Shown one piece after another: positions 15,725 through 22,923 of a stretch of 38,743 bases of DNA. The DNA is taken from NCBI GenBank assembly GCA_937949785.1, contig CALEDH010000008.1, positions 234,028-272,770 of the forward strand. Reading direction: 5' to 3'. Under the pieces are notes generated by a model. The model searched no databases, was not told where the DNA came from, and was given only the letters and a program-made list of their open reading frames with translations. Source of the stretch: an uncultured Sulfolobales archaeon (GTDB taxonomy: Archaea; Thermoproteota; Thermoprotei_A; Sulfolobales; NBVN01). A program made the position numbers and the translations under genes. How positions within the stretch are numbered: position 1 is the stretch's first letter; each line of letters opens with the position of its first letter.

Positions 15725-16755
15725 TTGGCCGGGAGTTCAACGCCGTACTTGATTGAAAGTTCTTTTAATTCTTTGAAGGTCTCCTCATCTACTGGGATCC
15801 CGCTTGCAACTCTGTTTAAGTATGTTCTATGCTCAGGTTCGCCCGGCATTAACACCTCAAAACCCTCAGCAGTAGGTGTTGATTTAATTAAGTCGACATA
15901 CTCAGCTATCTCCTCTAGGTACTCCTCATAAGGCCTAAAAGAATTTATATCTATAACCCCTATAAATACCCCTCCCTGACTGTAGAACATCCCCCTACTC
16001 ATCTTCAAACTATAACCACCTCCTAAAACTATGCCGCAGAGGATGTCCACAACTAATGCTAAGCCGAAGCCCTTATATCCTCCGAACGGTAGTAATATGC
16101 CTTCAATAGCTTCCTTAGGGTCTGTCGTTATGACCCCCTCCTTATTCATAGCCCACCCTTCAGGGATCTTCTCACCCTTATGTGCCGCAACTAAGATCTT
16201 CCCCCTAGCAACAACGCTCATAGCCATATCTAAGATTATGGGGGGCCTACCTCTAACCGGGAAGCCTATGGCTATCGGGTTAGTGCCCGTAATAGGTTTC
16301 TTACAGCCTAGGGGAGCTATGTTTGGTGAGGCATTAGCAGTAACCACGCCTAACATGTTGTTCTCAGCTATCTTCATGGTGTAATAGCCAAGCATACCTA
16401 TATGCTTTAAATTCTTAATACCTACTGCCGATACGCCGAAGTCCTTAGCTTTCTTAATAGCTAGTTCTGTAGCCTTCAACGCGACTGGCTGGCCAACACC
16501 GTTATCCCCATCGATTAATGCGTACGGACCCCCATCCTTCAAAACCTTAATCATAGGACTCGGATTTATCTCCCCACGAACTATGCCTTTAACGTATAAT
16601 GGTAAACGTATAATTCCATGTGAGTCTACACCTCTTAAATTTGCAAGTACGAGTTGATCTGTAACTACTTCAGCATATTCCTTAGGCACACCAACCTTAA
16701 TTAATACTTCGTTAGAGAACTTACGTAGCTTTTCGTGGTGAACGTATACGGCCAT
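15721..16755 (-). CDS. Ldh2/malate-lactate-sulfolactate dehydrogenase family oxidoreductase
   Basis: 344 residues of the type-2 malate/lactate dehydrogenase family, which includes sulfolactate dehydrogenase ComC, ureidoglycolate dehydrogenase and YlbC. It oxidises a 2-hydroxy acid to a 2-oxoacid with NAD(P). Seen: LRGVDSHGIIRLP (40-52, catalytic His46), a glycine-rich DGDNGVGQ, NLKHIGMLGYY, ITGTNPIAIGFP and GGYKGFGLALVVDILCGIVLGG. I chose ATG 16755, which matches the usual family start; a GTG at 16785 would add ten unsupported residues. It follows the TPP enzyme in the same operon. Substrate could be malate, lactate or sulfolactate. Confidence 0.88.
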   Translation of the reverse strand: MAVYVHHEKLRKFSNEVLIKVGVPKEYAEVVTDQLVLANLRGVDSHGIIRLPLYVKGIVRGEINPSPMIKVLKDGGPYALIDGDNGVGQPVALKATELAIKKAKDFGVSAVGIKNLKHIGMLGYYTMKIAENNMLGVVTANASPNIAPLGCKKPITGTNPIAIGFPVRGRPPIILDMAMSVVARGKILVAAHKGEKIPEGWAMNKEGVITTDPKEAIEGILLPFGGYKGFGLALVVDILCGIVLGGGYSLKMSRGMFYSQGGVFIGVIDINSFRPYEEYLEEIAEYVDLIKSTPTAEGFEVLMPGEPEHRTYLNRVASGIPVDEETFKELKELSIKYGVELPAN

Positions 16756-16793
16756 CAACGCATCACCAATTATACTGCCTCCCACAACGCCTT

Positions 16794-18485
16794 TTAACGT
16801 TTGCTGATCTCACTTATATACCTAGCTTTATATAACCTCCTCATAGGAAGCGGTATGGAGTTAGGGTTTACTAATACGTCAACAACTACAGGCCTGTCTT
16901 TAGCCAGGCTTAAAGCCTTATCAACCCCCTCCTTAAGTTCATCCCTCCTCTCAATCCTAATACCGTACGCACCTAACGACTTAGCCAGCTCAGAGTAATT
17001 CACCGATGGCAACTTATAAGTTAGTTCTGAGCCGTAGCTGACCTTCTCATAAATTCTTAGTACCCTATAAGCAGAGTCGTTGAAGACAAATATAATTACC
17101 GGTAAGTTATACCTAACACCGGTCGCCACCTCCAGACCTGTCATTAGGAACCCGCCATCACCTACTAAACCGACGACCCTTACGTCCCTCCTAGCTAGTT
17201 GAGCTCCTATAGCGCTTGGAACACCCATACCCATAGACACATAGCTAGTCGTTATCACATACGTCCTGGGCTTATATATCGGCATAGTAAACGTCTCAAT
17301 TCTATGCGCCCCAACATCACATGTGAATATCGTATCCTCATCTAATACTTCTCTTAACAACTTAACTACTTCCCACGACTCTATTAACTCACCACTAGGG
17401 ACTTGCTCAGCAGCTTCTAACGCCCTAGCTGATGTCCAAAGCCTACTTAACCTCTCGCCAGTATTCCTTGAAACCTTCTTAACACACTCAGCCCTAGCTA
17501 CGAGTAACAACTTACTTAGGAACTCCCTAACATCCGCTTCAATAGCTAAAGTAGGTTTAAACACCCTGCCGAACTCATCAGACGATATGTTCACATGTAT
17601 TAAACTACCGCCTATCTTCATCGAATACCTACCGGTACCCATCTGACTAAATCTAACCCCCAAAGCTAAAACTAAGTCAGCATTACTAAGTAATTCCTCA
17701 GCAACCGAATCACCTAAGTTCCCAGCAGCAACACCTCCGTACAGTGGGTGAGTAGGCGGTATGACTCCCTTCCCCATTACAGTAGTGCATATCGGTACGT
17801 CGAATAATTCAGCAACCGCTAATAATTCCGACTCAGCGCCAGATATGGTAACTCCCCTACCAGCTAGGATTACTGGTGTTTCAGAGTTTTGAATAGCCTT
17901 TAAAACCTCACTAACAACGGTGTCTGACGGTGTGGTTCTAGGTATAGGTAGCTTTAAATACTTAAATTCATCTAAATTCTCATCAAAAATATCTGCCGGC
18001 ATTTCAACGTATACAGGTCCAGGTCGCCCTGATAACGCCGTATTAAAGGCCTTTGAGATCATGTTCGGGACATGACTTGCTGATGATACTTTAAACTGCC
18101 TCTTAGTTATTGTTTTAAATACGCCTAATTGATCGTATTCGTTTGGAAAGGCGTGTAGGCAGTTCTTATAAGCTATATTCCTAGGAGGGGTAGTCGCTAT
18201 AACTACTAAGGGATCTCCCTCCACGTAAGCCATGGCAATAGGGTTTACAGCTCCTAAAACCCCTGGACCCCCAGTTAATATGTCTACACCGACTTTACCG
18301 CTAACCCTAGAGTATGAAATACTCATAAAACCTACTCCAGGCTCGTATGCAGCATTAATAGACTTAGGTCTCCCAGCCTTCTCAATACTTATAGATAAGC
18401 CTAAAGTATGTTCAGCGAAAACCGTGAAGTAATACTCTACGTCCTCCCTGTTTAACGATTCTACTATTACCTCACCTACCTTCAT
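16794..18485 (-). CDS. Acetolactate-synthase-like thiamine-diphosphate enzyme
   Basis: 563 residues with the three-domain layout of acetolactate synthase, pyruvate oxidase and sulfoacetaldehyde acetyltransferase. N-terminal PYR domain: catalytic Glu48 in AAYEPGVG, then LTGGPGVLGAVNP. Middle domain: ILAGRGVTISGAE, TTVMGKGVIPPTHPLYGG. C-terminal PP domain: VGLVGDGGFLMTGLE ending in Asn (VFNDSAYRV), the TPP/Mg motif. No regulatory small subunit is nearby, which argues against a plain biosynthetic IlvB. ATG 18485 is preferred over TTG 18491 because GAGGT lies seven bases before it. First in an operon with the Ldh2-type dehydrogenase, so it may act on the 2-oxoacid that enzyme produces. Confidence 0.85.
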   Translation of the reverse strand: MKVGEVIVESLNREDVEYYFTVFAEHTLGLSISIEKAGRPKSINAAYEPGVGFMSISYSRVSGKVGVDILTGGPGVLGAVNPIAMAYVEGDPLVVIATTPPRNIAYKNCLHAFPNEYDQLGVFKTITKRQFKVSSASHVPNMISKAFNTALSGRPGPVYVEMPADIFDENLDEFKYLKLPIPRTTPSDTVVSEVLKAIQNSETPVILAGRGVTISGAESELLAVAELFDVPICTTVMGKGVIPPTHPLYGGVAAGNLGDSVAEELLSNADLVLALGVRFSQMGTGRYSMKIGGSLIHVNISSDEFGRVFKPTLAIEADVREFLSKLLLVARAECVKKVSRNTGERLSRLWTSARALEAAEQVPSGELIESWEVVKLLREVLDEDTIFTCDVGAHRIETFTMPIYKPRTYVITTSYVSMGMGVPSAIGAQLARRDVRVVGLVGDGGFLMTGLEVATGVRYNLPVIIFVFNDSAYRVLRIYEKVSYGSELTYKLPSVNYSELAKSLGAYGIRIERRDELKEGVDKALSLAKDRPVVVDVLVNPNSIPLPMRRLYKARYISEISKR

Positions 18486-18761
18486 ATTCAATACCTCATT
18501 AATTTTCTACTCAGTAATTTTAACCTTCATTGAAACAAATAAGATTGAAACTAAAAATCTTCCAGGACTACCTACACTGTTGGTTTGTAAGTATAAAGTA
18601 TATGCTGGTATCATTAAATGTTTTACATTTAAATTACTGCCTTGACTTAATATTTTAGAAGTATAGCAGGATATTTAAATTAATGTTTTTATCTTTATAA
18701 TGTATTAGCAAATAATAAAATTTATAAATCCAACATCTCTAATGTTTTAAGGGCGATACGT
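18486..18761. promoter_or_regulatory. Divergent AT-rich control region with a 19-bp inverted repeat
   Basis: A 276-bp gap between the TPP enzyme (minus) and glutamate dehydrogenase (plus). It holds a perfect inverted repeat, TTAAATGT / ACATTTAA with a 3-bp spacer, at 18614-18632, and a good TATA box TTTATAAAT at about 18720-18729 for gdhA. The rest is strongly AT-rich with no coding potential. A dyad of this size suits a dimeric Lrp/AsnC-type regulator, which is inference. Confidence 0.5.
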
Positions 18762-20018
18762 ATGAGCTTCCTAAATAATGTGCTGAGTAATGTTAGAAGG
18801 GGTTGTGATGTCGGTGGGTTTCCAGAGGAGTTCTTCGCCTTGATCAGTAAGCCTGAGAGAATTGTAATAGCTAAAATCCCAGTAAGACTTAGTAACGGTA
18901 AGTTAGAGGTATTCCAAGGGTATAGGATACAGCATAACAGTGCTTTAGGGCCTTATAAGGGAGGTATAAGGTTCCACCCAGAACTGACTTTAGAGGATGA
19001 TATCGCCTTAGCCACACTTATGACTCTTAAGAACTCGTTGGCCGGCATACCCTACGGAGGTGCTAAAGGCGGTGTTGGAGTTAACCCTAAAGAACTCACC
19101 CAGAAAGACTTAGAAGCGCTATGCCGTGGTTACGTAAGATCTTTAAGGGTCGTATTAGGTGAGTATTTAGATATCCCGGCCCCTGATGTTGGAACTACAT
19201 CTCAAACCATGGCGTGGATGATGGACGAATACAGTAAGATTGTAGGTTATAACGTGCCTGCAGTGTTCACCGCAAAACCACCAATACTGCATGGAAATCC
19301 TGTTAGGGAATACGCTACAGGTTTTGGATGTGCTGTGATATCCAAGGAGATTGCTGAGAGGGTATTATTAGGAGGTATTGAGGGTAAGAAAGTAAGTATT
19401 CAGGGCTTCGGAAATACGGGCCAATGGCATGCTTACTTCCTATTTAAGATGGGGGCTAAGGTTGTAGCAATCAGCGATACAAGCGGTACTGTATACGACC
19501 CTGAAGGATTGGATATAGAACTGGCTATGAAGGTTAAGAACACAACTGGTAAAGTTGTAAACTACCCTAAGGGCGAGAAGATCTCAGACCCGCAGGCAGC
19601 CCTCTATGTAGATGCCGATATATTAGGTCCTGACGCTATGGAGAGGCAGATAACCCTTGAAAACGTAGGTAAGATAAGAGCTAAGATAGTAGTTGAAGGT
19701 GCTAACGGGCCGACAACACCTGAAGCAGAACTAGAACTATCTAGGAGAGGTGTTATAGTTATACCGGATTTCTTGGCTAATGCGGGCGGTGTCATTATGA
19801 GTTACTTAGAATGGGTTGAGAACCTACAGTGGTATATTTGGGATGAAGACGAAACCAGGGCTAAACTAGAAAAGATAATAAGGAACAACCTAAGCAAGAC
19901 ATATAAGAAATTCGAAGAACTGCAATCCTCAGGTAAGGCATTCACTATGAGAGACGCAGCATTAGTACTATCATTACAGCGCATATATGAGGCTATGAGG
20001 GCTAGAGGCTGGCTCTAG
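18762..20018 (+). CDS. gdhA: Glutamate dehydrogenase (hexameric, archaeal type)
   Basis: 418 residues, the usual archaeal length. It interconverts glutamate and 2-oxoglutarate plus ammonia with NAD(P). Seen: YKGGIRFHPELTLEDDIALATLMTLKN, where Lys and the following loop bind glutamate; PYGGAKGGVGVNP with the catalytic Lys; PAPDVGTTSQTMAWMMDEY; and the Rossmann motif GFGNTGQWHAYFL followed by ISDTSG. ATG 18762 lies about 36 bp after a TATA box, so it has a short leader. Transcribed alone and divergent from the TPP enzyme operon. Coenzyme preference cannot be set from the motif alone. Confidence 0.96.
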   Translation: MSFLNNVLSNVRRGCDVGGFPEEFFALISKPERIVIAKIPVRLSNGKLEVFQGYRIQHNSALGPYKGGIRFHPELTLEDDIALATLMTLKNSLAGIPYGGAKGGVGVNPKELTQKDLEALCRGYVRSLRVVLGEYLDIPAPDVGTTSQTMAWMMDEYSKIVGYNVPAVFTAKPPILHGNPVREYATGFGCAVISKEIAERVLLGGIEGKKVSIQGFGNTGQWHAYFLFKMGAKVVAISDTSGTVYDPEGLDIELAMKVKNTTGKVVNYPKGEKISDPQAALYVDADILGPDAMERQITLENVGKIRAKIVVEGANGPTTPEAELELSRRGVIVIPDFLANAGGVIMSYLEWVENLQWYIWDEDETRAKLEKIIRNNLSKTYKKFEELQSSGKAFTMRDAALVLSLQRIYEAMRARGWL

Positions 20019-20173
20019 CAAGCAATTACCGCTGTTAAACGGTTGGCAAACGATAATAAGCGAACTACCGATGAATTCTAAGCTTAAAGGTTTTAGCATT
20101 GTCAATCATTCTTCACGGCTCCACCTATTCTACATGGTGTGAATTCCGGTAGGGTCAATCGTTAAGTTTTCCT

Positions 20174-20203
20174 CTAACTTAAACAAGCTGAGTTGGAAGT
20201 TAG
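20174..20203. terminator. Possible hairpin in the convergent gdhA/comB gap
   Basis: CTAACTT (20174-20180) is the exact reverse complement of AAGTTAG (20197-20203), with a 16-base loop. It lies in the 224-bp gap between the convergent gdhA and comB stops, where a shared terminator or transcript end would be expected. A TTTTCC run precedes it. The rest of the gap shows no gene. Confidence 0.25.
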
Positions 20204-20242
20204 GATTAGGCTTATTGAAGTATAAATACATCTGAGAAATAA

Positions 20243-20983
20243 TTAAGGTTGTTGGTAACGCCTTATGATGTTATCAATTAGCTTTGGAACTACATCTAAG
20301 GTGTTAACGTTGCTTGCAAAGATCACATCTCTGTATCTCCCAGTACTCCATAGGAAGCTACCGCCTCTACCAGATTTAATGGTCTCTAATATTTTGCCCT
20401 TACTGGCTATGGATTCGTAAGTATGTAGGGCAGCTATAGCTTCATCACCTAAAGACGTATCTACTTGCTTTTTTATTCCGTAAATGATGGCTCCAGCTCC
20501 TAGGAAGTCTTCAATTGCGAATTGCTTCCTCCTATATCCAGCGCACACTATGTTAATTGATGAGGACTTCGAGCTTATGAGAGCTTTAGCTACTGAATAC
20601 GCGTTAACTAGAGAACCTATGAACACGTCTTTCAAGCCTAACTTAATTGCCTCACTAACCAACAACGCACCTGAAGTAGTCCTAACAACTAATTTAGCAT
20701 TACCTACCCCGTAAGTGTCTACGTAGTTAATTATACCTGTCGGCGAGTTATCTAAGTCAGCAGTAACTGGTTTAATACCGTCTACCTCAGCTGCTAGAGG
20801 TGCTTTAATAGTCTTAGAGAATTCCACCGACCTATCTAAGTCAGCGAAGACGTATATTTCCTCCACCCCCTTCAGTAATGCGGTAGCGACTAACGTTGAA
20901 AACCTTAACACGTCTACTATAACGTAGGCATCCGCCTTCCTCCTTAAACCACTGGCAAACCAGCTCACATCAACGTATGCCAT
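20243..20983 (-). CDS. comB: 2-phosphosulfolactate phosphatase family (ComB)
   Basis: 246 residues, normal for ComB, a Mg-dependent acid phosphatase that turns 2-phosphosulfolactate into sulfolactate in the coenzyme M route and in bacterial sulfolactate synthesis. Seen in order: VIVDVLRFSTLVATAL (22-37), AEVDGIKP, LDNSPTGI, LVVRTTSGA, FIGSLVNAYSVAKAL, INIVCAGYRRKQFAIEDFLGAG and LGDEAIAALHTYES. ATG 20983, with a TATA-like element on this strand at about 21012-21024. ComA is not in the window. A ComC-type dehydrogenase and a TPP enzyme lie 4 kb away. The family is broad, so another phosphoester is possible. Confidence 0.85.
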   Translation of the reverse strand: MAYVDVSWFASGLRRKADAYVIVDVLRFSTLVATALLKGVEEIYVFADLDRSVEFSKTIKAPLAAEVDGIKPVTADLDNSPTGIINYVDTYGVGNAKLVVRTTSGALLVSEAIKLGLKDVFIGSLVNAYSVAKALISSKSSSINIVCAGYRRKQFAIEDFLGAGAIIYGIKKQVDTSLGDEAIAALHTYESIASKGKILETIKSGRGGSFLWSTGRYRDVIFASNVNTLDVVPKLIDNIIRRYQQP

Positions 20984-21480
20984 ATCATTTCATTAGTTTG
21001 AGTGACGTAGGGATTATAAACTTAACTAGGCAGCTATAAAAGTATCTAGAAAACTGTATTGGAAGGACGCTTTAAGAGAGGAAGGGTTAATATGATTGAA
21101 CCTGAAGGCATGGGGAGTGTGGGTCAGACAGTAACTGCCATCATAGCTAAACGGACAGTAGCTTATGCTAAATAATCCCTTAGGCTGTGGTAGTTAAGGA
21201 GATTGAAGGAATACATGTCAACTTCGATAAGTCTAAGAATTTCAAGATTCTTGAGGTGAGGAGTTCCCGACCAGAATGTAAGCATAGAGAGTTCCATTAA
21301 AGTTCAACCCTCTAAACGAGTAGAAGTTAAGATGTCTGACAAAGAAATAAAGAATGCCTTTAAACATCTCGTAGACGTTACATGTTCTCATATCTTTCCT
21401 TCATTAAATACTGGTTATGACGGATGGGGAAAAAAATAAAAACCTAAACCTAATTCTAATTTATTTGTGGTGAAATAGGC
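20984..21480. other. 497-bp gap with eroded reading frames
   Basis: No intact gene is seen. Three purine-rich open segments lie here on the plus strand: 21092-21175 (27 codons from ATG, with AGAGGAAGG ahead of it), 21187-21300 (GTG start, 37 residues) and a frame open from 21260 to 21439, whose only ATG is at 21332. The second and third together would read as one product if one base shift occurred near 21257. I do not recognise the peptide. It may be a decayed gene just upstream of the HdrA-domain gene. The last 50 bp hold an A7 run and the promoter of that gene. Confidence 0.35.
21187..21439 (+). pseudogene. Possible frameshifted small gene remnant
   Basis: Frame 1 reads VVKEIEGIHVNFDKSKNFKI from GTG 21187; frame 2 opens at 21260 and reads on as GVPDQNVSIESS, then KVQPSKRVEVKMSDKEIKNA to a stop at 21439. 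The two look like halves of one charged protein split by a frameshift near 21257-21260. No family recognised. It could equally be chance open frame in purine-rich DNA. Confidence 0.25.
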
Positions 21481-21861
21481 ATGAGTGAAAGAAGACCACT
21501 TAAATTTGTAATGTGTGTCTGTACTGGTGAATGTCCCGGATTTGCAAAGTTGGAATTGTGGAAGTTGATAAACTTTATTAGAAAGGAACTTGACGTAGAA
21601 TACGCTATCGTCCATCCACAACTATGTGCTGATGACGGCGACCGTTTCTGGAAGGATTTCCTCAAAGAAGGCGATAAGGGTGTGACGTATGTTATTGGTG
21701 CGTGTGATCCTAAAATGCAGGGGAAAATGTTCAAAGACGCTTTTGCCGAGAAGGGTTTAGAATTTAATAAAAATGCGTTTCCGCTGGATTTGAGGAATAT
21801 GGAAACTTCAGAAGCTATGAAGAGGGTTGAGGAAGCTATTAATAAGTTGGTGGCACAGTAA
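21481..21861 (+). CDS. Stand-alone HdrA N-terminal-domain protein
   Basis: 126 residues resembling only the N-terminal domain of heterodisulfide reductase subunit A. Seen: FVMCVCTGECPGF (9-21; Cys12, Cys14, Cys18), HPQLCADDGDRF with Cys49, and VIGACDPKMQGKMFKDAF with Cys75, which mirrors the HdrA motif ACSPKMHE. The FAD and ferredoxin domains of HdrA are absent. It may bind an Fe-S cluster or act as a thiol carrier or docking module. Good ribosome site GGTGA eight bases before ATG 21481. A ferredoxin gene follows 120 bp on. Codon use differs from neighbours: 5 of 11 Leu codons are TTG and one TTA, while flanking genes favour TTA. Confidence 0.72.
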   Translation: MSERRPLKFVMCVCTGECPGFAKLELWKLINFIRKELDVEYAIVHPQLCADDGDRFWKDFLKEGDKGVTYVIGACDPKMQGKMFKDAFAEKGLEFNKNAFPLDLRNMETSEAMKRVEEAINKLVAQ

Positions 21862-21942
21862 ATGAAAGAGGACTACAATATTTTAGAGAGTTATCACGTA
21901 GAAAAGGTTGTTGCTCTTAAAAATTCCCTGAAGAGGAAGTAA
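21862..21942 (+). CDS. Possible 26-residue micro-ORF between HdrA-domain and ferredoxin genes
   Basis: ATG follows directly on the HdrA-domain stop (TAAATG), and the frame runs to TAA at 21942. The product would be charged, with KEDYNILESYHVEKVV then ALKNSLKRK. Position suggests coupled translation, but the length is within chance and I recognise no family. Confidence 0.2.
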   Translation: MKEDYNILESYHVEKVVALKNSLKRK

Positions 21943-21981
21943 GGTAGTGTTGAAACATTAACTAGGAGAGGTGAGAAACGT

Positions 21982-22266
21982 ATGTTAATTCCGCGTGAGG
22001 AAATTCCATGGTTTCCTACAATTGATTACGAGAAATGTGTAGGATGCCTTACATGTGTGTGGTTTGATAGAGAAGCTGGCCATAACGTCTACGAAGTTGA
22101 TGGAAACCCGCCTCGCCCAGTGGTGAAGAACCCCTTCTCATGTGTTATTGGATGTCAAGCATGCGCGAAGATATGTCCGAATAACGCAATAACGTTTCCG
22201 TCGACAGTTGAGTTAAGGAAGGTCTTAAGGGAGTTGAGGCTGAAGTACTCAACAGTGAAATCCTAA
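21982..22266 (+). CDS. Dicluster ferredoxin with Asp at one ligand position
   Basis: 94-residue electron carrier with two cluster motifs. Motif I is C19-x2-C22-x2-C25-x3-D29, where the fourth Cys (normally CP) is Asp followed by REAG. Motif II is C54-x3-C58-x2-C61-x3-C65-P and is complete. In this fold the fourth ligand of motif I serves the cluster whose other three ligands are in motif II, so that cluster would have three Cys plus Asp, or be [3Fe-4S]. Relatives begin like IPWFPTIDYEKC. Strong ribosome site GGAGAGGTGAG at about 21964-21974, ATG 21982. Probably cotranscribed with the HdrA-domain gene and its redox partner. Confidence 0.85.
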   Translation: MLIPREEIPWFPTIDYEKCVGCLTCVWFDREAGHNVYEVDGNPPRPVVKNPFSCVIGCQACAKICPNNAITFPSTVELRKVLRELRLKYSTVKS

Positions 22267-22655
22267 TCTTCCGTTCTAACCCAACATTAACTTCTACTAT
22301 TAATTTCTGCTACACAGTTATGTGAGTAGGTCAAGGTTCCGGGCTACGTAGTCTTTGATGGATATGTATAGCTCTTGAGTTATATCACCGCCGTCCGCGG
22401 TGAGGCTTGCTGAGCTCAGCCTCTTCCAGGACCTATAACCCCACATCAACTCGCTGTGTGATGTAATCAATAACCATTACAAGTTACGCGTACTTGAGAT
22501 CTCACCGCTTTGAAGCTTTTGTCAAGAGTAGAGATAACGGTCGGAGATCGACGGATATAATTCCTGCTGAAGATATTTTCTCTTTATCTAGCTTTAATGA
22601 AGGATTAACTGAAAAGGAGTGTGAACCTACCCCTCCACCACCACTTGTAGGGTGT
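22267..22655. other. 390-bp gap between the ferredoxin and winged-helix genes
   Basis: Apart from the possible 50-residue frame on the minus strand at 22318-22470, this stretch holds no gene I can support. A plus-strand frame at 22494-22730 gives a Pro-rich, low-complexity product overlapping the winged-helix gene and is probably spurious. A 16-bp direct repeat GTGAACCTACCCCTCC begins at 22621 and recurs at 22687, 66 bp on, inside the neighbouring gene. Confidence 0.5.
22318..22470 (-). CDS. Possible 50-residue small protein or gene remnant
   Basis: An open frame on the minus strand from TTG 22470 (or ATG 22446) to TAA at 22318-22320. It includes SELMWGYRSWKRLSSAS, then GGDITQELYISIKDYVARNL and DLLT. 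The Trp/Tyr/Arg-rich start and amphipathic end look like protein rather than random sequence, and local GC is higher than around it. No family is recognised and no ribosome site is clear. It could be a fragment of a larger lost gene. Confidence 0.3.
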   Translation of the reverse strand: MITSHSELMWGYRSWKRLSSASLTADGGDITQELYISIKDYVARNLDLLT

Positions 22656-22702
22656 CTACGGAGTTTGAGACCCTGCCTTATATATGGTGAACCTACCCCT
22701 CC
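22621..22702. repeat. 16-bp direct repeat, period 66 bp
   Basis: GTGAACCTACCCCTCC occurs exactly at 22621-22636 and 22687-22702. Because 66 is a multiple of three, both copies would encode RGRFT in the reading frame of the minus-strand winged-helix gene. The current stop codon lies between them, so the gene's 3' end may have been altered by a small duplication. Confidence 0.6.
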
Positions 22703-22859
22703 TCTTCTTATATATTTTAACGTACCCTAGTTCATACATCTTCCTTAAAATCTTACCTGCTGAGTGGGTGGTTATGTTGAATTTTTTAGCGAGTTTTCTG
22801 GCGTCGATGAATTCCCTACCTTCAGATAGGGCCCACTCAACCACCTTCTTTAAGTCCAT
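22656..22859 (-). CDS. Small winged-helix DNA-binding protein
   Basis: 67 residues from ATG 22859 (GTG 22865 is possible; AGGTG lies five bases before the ATG). The sequence is one winged helix-turn-helix: FIDARKLAKKFNITTHSAGKI is helix-turn-helix, followed by LRKMYELGYVKIYKKRRGRF as helix and basic wing. It probably regulates transcription. It is divergent from glycerate 2-kinase across about 60 bp holding a dyad, so that gene, or itself, is the likely target. The C-terminus AGSQTP precedes a 22-codon in-frame echo of RGRFT beyond the stop, so the end may be altered. I do not know the exact family. Confidence 0.65.
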   Translation of the reverse strand: MDLKKVVEWALSEGREFIDARKLAKKFNITTHSAGKILRKMYELGYVKIYKKRRGRFTIYKAGSQTP

Positions 22860-22870
22860 AAACACACCTA

Positions 22871-22905
22871 ACTATTTTCATAGTAATAGTAGAATTTATA
22901 AATCA
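22871..22905. promoter_or_regulatory. Dyad and TATA box between regulator and glycerate kinase
   Basis: ACTATT (22871-22876) pairs with AATAGT (22885-22890), and the plus-strand TATA box TTTATAAAT follows at about 22895-22903. The kinase start lies about 25 bp beyond, so its transcript is leaderless. The dyad sits where an operator would control both divergent genes. Confidence 0.5.
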
Positions 22906-22923
22906 TTGATTAAGATGTAAGTG

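Noticed and set aside
20019-20242. tRNA or guide RNA in the gdhA/comB gap
   Set aside because: No cloverleaf, no T-loop GGTTCGA-like sequence and no paired C and D boxes could be found.
15721-20983. A complete coenzyme M pathway
   Set aside because: ComA and a two-subunit or fused sulfopyruvate decarboxylase of the ComDE type are not seen, and the ComC-like and TPP proteins have broad families. Only the weaker sulfolactate idea was kept.
22621-22702. A 16-bp direct repeat 66 bp apart, as a possible CRISPR remnant
   Set aside because: Only two copies, the repeat is shorter than CRISPR repeats, it lies partly inside a coding region, and no further copy occurs at the expected spacing on either side.
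22494-22730. Plus-strand 78-codon frame
   Set aside because: The product is Pro-rich and low in complexity, has no ribosome site, and overlaps the end of the better supported winged-helix gene on the other strand.
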